Below are positions 48,970 through 54,220 of a DNA stretch of 54,220 nt, piece by piece. The position numbers were made by a program, and so were the translations under genes. The notes beneath the pieces were generated by a model. It saw only the letters and a list, made by a program, of their open reading frames with translations, was not told the origin of the DNA and did not search any database. Source of the stretch: a bacterium (lineage in GTDB: Bacteria > Bacillota > Clostridia > Lachnospirales > Lachnospiraceae); the NCBI GenBank assembly GCA_028727105.1, contig JAQYOU010000169.1:1-54220 (forward strand), read 5' to 3'. Within the stretch, counting starts at the first letter, position 1. Every line of letters begins with the position of its first letter.

Positions 48970-49815
48970 TCACGCTCTGAATCTCCGGTAAACCGCCGCC
49001 CCGATGATGATCACATAGCCGACGATACTGAGCACATCCGGAACCTGTCCGAAAAAGAAAAATCCCCAAAGTGCCGCAAAGATCACCTGTGTATAGTCAT
49101 ACACCGAAATCTCCTTTGCCGGTGCATAAGTGTACGCCGCGGTGATGGAGAGCTGACCTCCGGTGGCCGCAAGCCCTGCTCCCAGTAAAAACAACAGCTG
49201 TTTCATCGTCATGGGCTGATAGCCTGCCAGAAAGAATGGCAAACACACCAGCGTCGAAAAGGTGGAAAAAAACATGACGATCACAGGTCCTCTCACCCCG
49301 GATTTTCCCAGCTTTCTCACAAAGGTATACGCCACGCCGGCTCCAAAACCGCCCAGGGTGCCGATCAGTGCCGGTCCTACCGCCATATTAAATCCCGGCT
49401 TGATGACGAACAACGCTCCGATAAATGCTACCGCGACAATGCACCACTCTTTTTTGCTGGCCTTTTCCTTCAAAATGAAATAACTCATCATGATCGCAAA
49501 GAACGGTGACAATTTGTTGAGCATATTGGCATCCGAAATATTCAGCCGGTCGATGGCATAGAAATTACAGATCAGTCCCATCGTTCCAAAGGATGCCCGC
49601 AGGATCAGATCCGGCACATGCTCTTTTTTGATTTCTATTTTTTCTCCACCGGACAGCAGCATTGCCCATGAGACTACCGCCGCAACAAGATTCCGGAACA
49701 AGGTCTTTTGCATCGTCGGCAGATCTCCCGACATCCTCACAAATGCTGTCATCAGTGAAAAAAACAATGCTGCAAGCAGTATATATAAAATTCCTTTTCG
49801 TTTTTCTCCAGCCAT
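48970..49815 (-). CDS. EamA-family (DMT) transporter
   Basis: A 281-residue membrane protein with ten hydrophobic helices in two EamA repeats (about 5-135 and 148-278). Typical points are LFRNLVAAVVSWAMLL (about 39-54), MLNKLSPFFAIMMSYFILKEK near the end of repeat 1 (about 98-118) and QVIFAALWGFFFFGQVPD in repeat 2 (about 242-259). The family exports or imports metabolites; the substrate is unknown. It lies 31 bases downstream of the VWA gene on the same strand. Confidence 0.87.
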   Translation of the reverse strand: MAGEKRKGILYILLAALFFSLMTAFVRMSGDLPTMQKTLFRNLVAAVVSWAMLLSGGEKIEIKKEHVPDLILRASFGTMGLICNFYAIDRLNISDANMLNKLSPFFAIMMSYFILKEKASKKEWCIVAVAFIGALFVIKPGFNMAVGPALIGTLGGFGAGVAYTFVRKLGKSGVRGPVIVMFFSTFSTLVCLPFFLAGYQPMTMKQLLFLLGAGLAATGGQLSITAAYTYAPAKEISVYDYTQVIFAALWGFFFFGQVPDVLSIVGYVIIIGAAVYRRFRA

Positions 49816-49846
49816 ATGATTTCTCCCTTTTGTTTCTACGATCAGC

Positions 49847-51670
49847 CTATGACCCGATTTCCCGAATCTTTTCCATCAGGATCCGGCCCACGGTATCCGC
49901 AAATTCGTTGATATTCTGGATCTTCACAAAATCCCTTCCAAAAATCTTGTGTGCTTCTGCAATACTGTAGTCACTTCCCGTAACGATTGCCGCCACTGTG
50001 ATCCCTTTTCTCCGAATGGCTCTCACCTCGGCAGCGGTATCCTCTGCAGCCCCATCATCCGTATATTCCTTATCTTTATAAAACACTCCCGCCCCCAGAT
50101 TCTGATCATCCTGAGGACTGGCATCGGTCAGCACAAGAAGCAGCTTTTTCTCTTTCGGACTTTTTTCCATCAGATATCCTGCTCCCCGCAGGGCCAGACC
50201 ATCCCTGTTATTTCCCGCAGCAGTATACCCAAAAATTGCCCGATCCTGCCCGGTCTCCCCATAAGTTCTAAAAACATGCATGATGGTTACTCCCCGGATA
50301 CTGCAGTAGGAATACAGCTGCACCGGAATTCCACAGCGCTCTAAGCTTTTTTCCAGAACATAGCCCTGCGCCGCGATAAATTCCTGACTGTTTTTCCGGG
50401 AGGAAGATGCATCCATCAGAATATCCACGGAAAATCCGGTGCTTTCGATTTCTTCCCTTCTCTCAAAAATTCTCGGATTATCCTGATACAGTGTCTGCCA
50501 CACCCGCCCCGGACAAATGACGCCATGGGTTGCGGGAGACAGATCGGGATCCCGCTCTGTCTCCAGGGTCATCCGAAGCTGCTCCGAGAGCCTTCGGATG
50601 CTATTTCGATATAGATCACGATTCTTCTCAAAATGCTCCTGATTCTTCTTCCACTGACACTTGCATTCCTTCCGGAATTCCAGAATTTCACGGCGTTCCC
50701 TCTCAGAAATCAGTATACTGCCCGCTGATGGATCTCTGTCCTGAGGTTTTCCATTACTATCCGGATCGTTCGTAACGAAACTCTCCCTGCCATCCTCATC
50801 AGAATGTTTCATCCCTCTTCCCCGGGTGAACCACACATGACAGTTTTTATGATTGCCGGTGCAGAGTCTCTTCTCAACCTCTGACTGCTGTCTGGAATCC
50901 AGAATACTCTCCCCAAAGCAGGCCTTCACATAAGCCAGCGCCCGCTCGGGGTCTTCCCCTGCGGATAATTGAAAAAGGAAATGCTTTCTATGCTCTTTTG
51001 GCTTGGAAGTCGCACTCTGCCTGAAATTCACATCCTCACCGGACTTTACCCGCACGTAGGTGGCGCTGATCTGTCCCAGAGGATGAACCACTCCCGCAAT
51101 CTTCTGCATAAAAAGGTTTTCACTCTTCTTTTTGACCGGCTTCGGACGATAGGAAAAATAGCGTTCAAAAATCTCTCTTGTCTGCTCCAGAATCTCCTCA
51201 GTTGTCCTATCTGCGGTAAAATCAAATTCCCGAAGCAGCAGGAAATCTTCCTCCTTCAGCCAGGGATCCAGACCAAGAATCTCCCTGCAATGGCCGTTCC
51301 TCAGTTGATCGATCCTGGAATACGTCTTCTGTCTGTGATAGCGCTTCACACAGGCTTTGGCATACTCCCTTCGCAGCTCCCTAAGGGCAGACCGCTTCTT
51401 GTACTCCTTCTGATACAGGGCATTTTCCAGCCCGATCCACAGAAGCCCCTCGTACAGCTCCTCCTGTTTACCGCCCAGCATCTGAAAAAATGCCTCCAGC
51501 TGCTGCCAGTCATACCACTTATGACTCAGGCCAATGATCATATTCAGATACATGTCCGCAGTTCCATCCGGAAAGAATGCTAAAAACAGCGGTTCCAGCT
51601 CATAATCCTCCGCTGCGGCCCACACCATGTTTTTGGCGCGTTTTTCTTCTATGATATCCTCGTCTTCCAT
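49847..51670 (-). CDS. VWA-domain protein partnered with a MoxR ATPase
   Basis: A 607-residue cytoplasmic protein without signal or membrane segments. The first 410 residues are helical and charged, with no recognised motif. The C-terminal 190 residues are a von Willebrand A domain of the CobT/NorD kind: the MIDAS loop DASSSRKNSQ (about 412-421), a Thr/Gly-rich FGYTAAGNNRDGLALR (about 474-489) and LLLVLTDASPQDD (about 504-516). With the adjacent AAA ATPase it forms a MoxR-VWA pair, a type that remodels or loads metals into a partner enzyme. No client enzyme is found next to it. Confidence 0.85.
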   Translation of the reverse strand: MEDEDIIEEKRAKNMVWAAAEDYELEPLFLAFFPDGTADMYLNMIIGLSHKWYDWQQLEAFFQMLGGKQEELYEGLLWIGLENALYQKEYKKRSALRELRREYAKACVKRYHRQKTYSRIDQLRNGHCREILGLDPWLKEEDFLLLREFDFTADRTTEEILEQTREIFERYFSYRPKPVKKKSENLFMQKIAGVVHPLGQISATYVRVKSGEDVNFRQSATSKPKEHRKHFLFQLSAGEDPERALAYVKACFGESILDSRQQSEVEKRLCTGNHKNCHVWFTRGRGMKHSDEDGRESFVTNDPDSNGKPQDRDPSAGSILISERERREILEFRKECKCQWKKNQEHFEKNRDLYRNSIRRLSEQLRMTLETERDPDLSPATHGVICPGRVWQTLYQDNPRIFERREEIESTGFSVDILMDASSSRKNSQEFIAAQGYVLEKSLERCGIPVQLYSYCSIRGVTIMHVFRTYGETGQDRAIFGYTAAGNNRDGLALRGAGYLMEKSPKEKKLLLVLTDASPQDDQNLGAGVFYKDKEYTDDGAAEDTAAEVRAIRRKGITVAAIVTGSDYSIAEAHKIFGRDFVKIQNINEFADTVGRILMEKIREIGS

Positions 51671-51705
51671 CCTGTTTCTCTCTTTTTCTCCTGTCCTTAC
51701 ACCTT

Positions 51706-52611
51706 TTATTGGAAAAGATCGCTGTACTTCAGCTTTCGGGACATTCTTGCACGGATCGTATCTCTGATCAAAGTCTTCTCATATGGGTCAAAGGACTTGT
51801 TGGTAATTCCCATATCCAGCGCCGTCTCCGCATTCAGTCCCTTTTCCATCAAAGCCAGTGCATCCAAAAAACCTCTAAGATCCAGCGCCTTCGAAGAAAT
51901 CTCTGCATTCTCACTTTTCTTCTGAAGATCCAGAAAGACATTGGCAAGTTCCTCTGCCGCGCCCTTCTTGATGGAAGGATAACGGTTCCGTATTAATTTT
52001 ACGAGATTGTCCGATGAGATCATGGGCATCTCGATCACTGCGAAGCGGGAGACCAGCGCCTCATTCAGTTCTCTGGTTCCGGAATACCCGTAATTCATGG
52101 TTGCGATAAACCGGGAAGCCGGATGAAGCAGTATGCGTTCATATCCCGGAACATCAATACTTTTTCGAAAATCCAGCACCGCGTGAAGCACCGCCAAGGC
52201 CTCACTTTTTGCCATATTGATCTCATCTAGGACGGCAAAGCCTCCCTGTCTCGCTGCGGAGTACACCGGTCCGGGCCGAAAGGTCACCTCTCCACCTCGA
52301 AAGGTATCGGTTCCGATAAGGGAGGCTGCATCCATGTTTACATGAAAGGACACATCCCATCGGGGCCTTCCAAAGGCCATGGCCAGATTTTCCGCAAAAA
52401 TATTTTTTCCAGTGGCCTTCTGCCCTACCAGCAGGATATTCTCTCCGCACAGGAGCGCCGTCACCGCCTGCTCCCAGATTTCCTTACCATAATAGATCTG
52501 ATCCGCCTTAGGGATTCTTTCTCGGTTCTCTGCCGGATACTGCTTCCGGAATTCCAATATCTCTTTCTTAAGCTCCGGACGAAGCTCTATCTGCTCTATC
52601 ATATCAGACAA
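51706..52611 (-). CDS. MoxR-type AAA+ ATPase
   Basis: About 302 residues. Walker A is GQKATGKN, Walker B is GGFAVLDEINMA, sensor 1 is RFIATMNYGYSGTRELNEAL with the arginine finger in ALVSRFAVIEMP. These features fit the CobS/NorQ/MoxR branch. The frame extends to 52695, but a TTGCAA/TATACT promoter occupies that part, so translation should start downstream. A TTG at 52611 behind AGGGAAGAG is the best candidate; an ATG at 52602 is the alternative. It precedes the VWA gene by 36 bases. Confidence 0.85.
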   Translation of the reverse strand: MSDMIEQIELRPELKKEILEFRKQYPAENRERIPKADQIYYGKEIWEQAVTALLCGENILLVGQKATGKNIFAENLAMAFGRPRWDVSFHVNMDAASLIGTDTFRGGEVTFRPGPVYSAARQGGFAVLDEINMAKSEALAVLHAVLDFRKSIDVPGYERILLHPASRFIATMNYGYSGTRELNEALVSRFAVIEMPMISSDNLVKLIRNRYPSIKKGAAEELANVFLDLQKKSENAEISSKALDLRGFLDALALMEKGLNAETALDMGITNKSFDPYEKTLIRDTIRARMSRKLKYSDLFQ

Positions 52612-52646
52612 CTGTATCTCTTCCCTTCTATCCTCAAAAAAATCCA

Positions 52647-52695
52647 CTATACCAACAACTTTCGTTAGTATAGCGGATTCTATGGCAAATTGCAA
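52647..52695 (-). promoter_or_regulatory. Promoter and palindromic operator of the MoxR-VWA operon
   Basis: Minus strand: TTGCAA (52695-52690), 17 bases, TATACT (52672-52667). From the -10 box downstream runs an inverted repeat, CTATACTAAC/GTTGGTATAG (52672-52647) with one mismatch, which would cover the start of transcription and suits a repressor site. Confidence 0.65.
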
Positions 52696-52745
52696 TTGTA
52701 TATGTCGGCCGAAGATTCGGTCACATGATTCGAACTCCCATCGGC

Positions 52746-53726
52746 TTACAGCATATGTGCGCGAAGCTCTTCCCCAGACAGCGGGCTCAAGTAAGCCGGT
52801 GCAATATCAAAGACTGTCTTGCAGCCACTCACACCTTCCTCTGAGAGGCGGTTGATGGCTCTTGCAAAGGCTAAGATCACGGAAGAAGTAAACTCCGGAT
52901 TGGAATCCAGCTTTAGACGATACTCGATCACGTGCTTGTGCTCCTTCTCGAAGCCGGTCACGCCGGTGCGGAACACAAACCCGCCGTGGGGGATCCCAGC
53001 GTGATTTGCCTCGAATTCTTCCTCTGAAATAAAGTGTACGATTGTATCGTAATCAGCAAAATAGTTGGGCATGGTCTTGATATCCTGCTCGATCTGCGCC
53101 AGGTCTGCGCCCTCCTCAGCCACGACAAAGCACTCTCTGATATGCTTTTCACGGGTTGTAAGCTCCGGATTCTCTCCGTTTCTTACCGCTGTCAGTGCTG
53201 CATCCACCGGAATGGTGTACTGTTTGCCGTTCTTTACGCCTTTTACCCGACGGATCGCGTCGGAATGCCCCTGGCTGACACCCTTGCCCCAGAAGGTATA
53301 ATCATTTCCTTCGGGAAGCACTGCGGAGCCGTATAATCTCATGATGGAAAACATACCCGGATCCCATCCACAGGAGATCAATGCCACATGGCCATTTTCC
53401 TTTGCCGCTTTATCTACATTTGCAAAATGCTCCGGGATGCGTGCGTGGGTGTCAAAGCTGTCAATGACATTAAAATATTTTGCATACTCCGGTGTCTGCT
53501 CCGGAAGATCCGTTGCAGATCCGCCGCAAAGCACCAGCACGTCGATCTTGCCCTGCAGCTTCTCAATCTCATCCACCGAATACACAGCAACGCCCTCTGT
53601 GACCGGATGCACGGATGCCGGGTCTCTTCTCGTAAATATACACACCAGCTCCATATCATCATTCTGGCGAACGGCGCTCTCAACGCCTTTTCCAAGGTTT
53701 CCGTATCCTAAGATTCCTATCTTCAT
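52746..53726 (-). CDS. ddh: meso-Diaminopimelate D-dehydrogenase
   Basis: A 326-residue NADPH enzyme that makes meso-diaminopimelate in one step from tetrahydrodipicolinate. GILGYGNLGKGVE (about 3-15) is the Rossmann loop, FTRRDP (about 31-36) the NADPH phosphate contact, and CGWDPGMFSIMRLYG (about 119-133), FWGKGVSQGHSDAIRRV (about 143-159) and the IEYRLKLDSNPEFTSSV C-terminal region are substrate-site segments. Start at 53726 with GGAGGG before it. The route supplies cell wall and lysine. TTGACA stands at 53799-53794; the -10 is ambiguous. Confidence 0.94.
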   Translation of the reverse strand: MKIGILGYGNLGKGVESAVRQNDDMELVCIFTRRDPASVHPVTEGVAVYSVDEIEKLQGKIDVLVLCGGSATDLPEQTPEYAKYFNVIDSFDTHARIPEHFANVDKAAKENGHVALISCGWDPGMFSIMRLYGSAVLPEGNDYTFWGKGVSQGHSDAIRRVKGVKNGKQYTIPVDAALTAVRNGENPELTTREKHIRECFVVAEEGADLAQIEQDIKTMPNYFADYDTIVHFISEEEFEANHAGIPHGGFVFRTGVTGFEKEHKHVIEYRLKLDSNPEFTSSVILAFARAINRLSEEGVSGCKTVFDIAPAYLSPLSGEELRAHML

Positions 53727-53822
53727 CTGATTTTCCCTCCGAGTATAAAAATTCATTTTTAAACTATTTTATGTTAAACCCGATGTTTTTTTCTGTCAAC
53801 CAAAAAATCCCCGCACCATGCG

Positions 53823-53875
53823 AAAAGCCCTACTGTCCCAAAACCGCTGTGAAACGGCCGGGCAGTAAGGCTTTT
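53823..53875. repeat. Imperfect terminator-like hairpin upstream of ddh
   Basis: AAAGCC-C-TACTG-T-CC pairs with GG-G-CAGTA-A-GGCTTT with two mismatches. T runs lie on both sides. No gene ending here was found in the window, so it may belong to the non-coding repeats of this region. Confidence 0.45.
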
Positions 53876-53963
53876 ACCGCAAACCAATATTTGTGGACAA
53901 GAGTATCTGTTCAGAACAGGTCGGAGCGGAACCGCGTAGACCGTAATTACATGATTCAGGAGT

Positions 53964-54060
53964 GCGAAAATTCCATCGTCGAAGACGATTTTCATGAATT
54001 TTCGCATCAGAACTGTGAAGGTACTGAACCAATGTCACTTAGTTAAACTTATTGGTTCAG
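53964..54060. repeat. Two palindromes in the gene-free right end
   Basis: GCGAAAATTC/GAATTTTCGC (53964-53973 with 53996-54005) encloses a smaller ATCGTC/GACGAT stem. CTGAACCAAT/ATTGGTTCAG (54024-54033 with 54051-54060) follows. Neither has a T tail. The 494 bases from 53727 to 54220 contain no convincing gene. Confidence 0.7.
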
Positions 54061-54106
54061 GTCAATATAAACCTCTAACAAAAATTTTTATTTTTTCAAA
54101 TTGTAG

Positions 54107-54220
54107 TTGACACAGCAACCAAAATGTGCAGCCGCTCTCGTTACTGATAAATGTATACGTTAACGAGAGCGGCTCTTGAATTAGAACTATATTTTATTCT
54201 AATTCAAGGAGGTTTACCTA
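54107..54220 (+). promoter_or_regulatory. TTGACA plus hairpin leader, right end, with ribosome site of the next gene
   Basis: TTGACA (54107-54112), 17 bases ending in CAAAATGTGC, then a 13-bp stem GCCGCTCTCGTTA/TAACGAGAGCGGC (54131-54143 with 54161-54173). A second stem TTGAATTAGAA/TTCTAATTCAA (54176-54186 with 54197-54207) is directly followed by GGAGG (54208-54212). A start codon is expected at 54220, the last base. The first half is homologous to the left end of the window. Confidence 0.6.

Noticed and set aside
52696-52740. tRNA-like T-loop (GTTCGAATC on the minus strand) near ddh
   Set aside because: No cloverleaf can be drawn around it; the stems do not pair.
53774-54007. Minus-strand 77-codon frame upstream of ddh
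   Set aside because: It lies over palindromes, has no ribosome site and no recognisable protein pattern. Treated as non-coding repeat DNA.

Overview
The window looks like a chromosome segment from an anaerobic, Gram-positive Clostridia species, most likely Lachnospiraceae. This is inferred from strong AGGAGG-type ribosome sites, TTGACA/TATAAT promoters with 17-base spacers, [FeFe]-hydrogenase maturation (HydF), a permuted GH3 glucosidase, a large cyclic-nucleotide-binding-domain protein of a kind I associate with Lachnospiraceae, and moderate G+C. It is mostly housekeeping and metabolic DNA, with one small accessory patch. No prophage, plasmid or CRISPR array was seen.

Layout. 0-2.7 kb: an amino-sugar operon on the minus strand (ROK kinase, nagB, and a nagA that has lost its middle), driven by a promoter buried in a large palindrome. 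2.7-6.5 kb: hydF, an HNH protein with a membrane anchor, then a preQ1-I riboswitch controlling a radical SAM protein and a queuosine-precursor transporter. 6.5-12.7 kb: hypA-glgX, bioY under a BirA operator, and a Ni/Co ECF transporter. 12.7-14.1 kb: a Lar-like zinc protein, a Uma2 protein and five tRNA genes (Gly, Arg, His, Gln, Lys) behind a consensus promoter. 14.1-19.3 kb: a compact operon of RNA methyltransferase, papain-like protease, cell-wall amidase, rdgB and a phosphodiesterase. 19.4-22.1 kb: rhodanese, an Asn-rich small protein, upp and a split chromate-type transporter.

22.1-26.2 kb is the accessory patch: an Rpn/PD-(D/E)XK protein, a GNAT acetyltransferase, a broken nucleotidyltransferase, a WYL regulator divergent from an isochorismatase-like hydrolase with a shared palindromic operator, and a remnant of a regulator. 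26.2-32.9 kb: trpB2-trpS, hypB behind an 80-bp tandem repeat, an AGCS symporter, a PH-domain protein and gpsA. 33-42 kb: an aminopeptidase, GH3, ttcA, the CNB-domain protein, then an FMN riboswitch driving ribU plus a creatininase-family hydrolase. 42-54.2 kb: HD-GYP, NhaC, HAD phosphatase, guanine deaminase, YgjV, an orphan CbiT/CobL-like protein, mscL, an EamA exporter, a MoxR-VWA pair and ddh.

The most unusual signals are non-coding. An 87-nt core at 33027-33113 and 48183-48269 is almost identical in both copies and carries a compensatory base-pair change. Its outer arms have unrelated sequence in the two copies but pair in both, which points to a mobile or functional structured element. 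The two window ends also carry homologous, outward-facing TTGACA-plus-hairpin elements whose stems co-vary. All functional calls come from reading the translated sequences; no database search was run.
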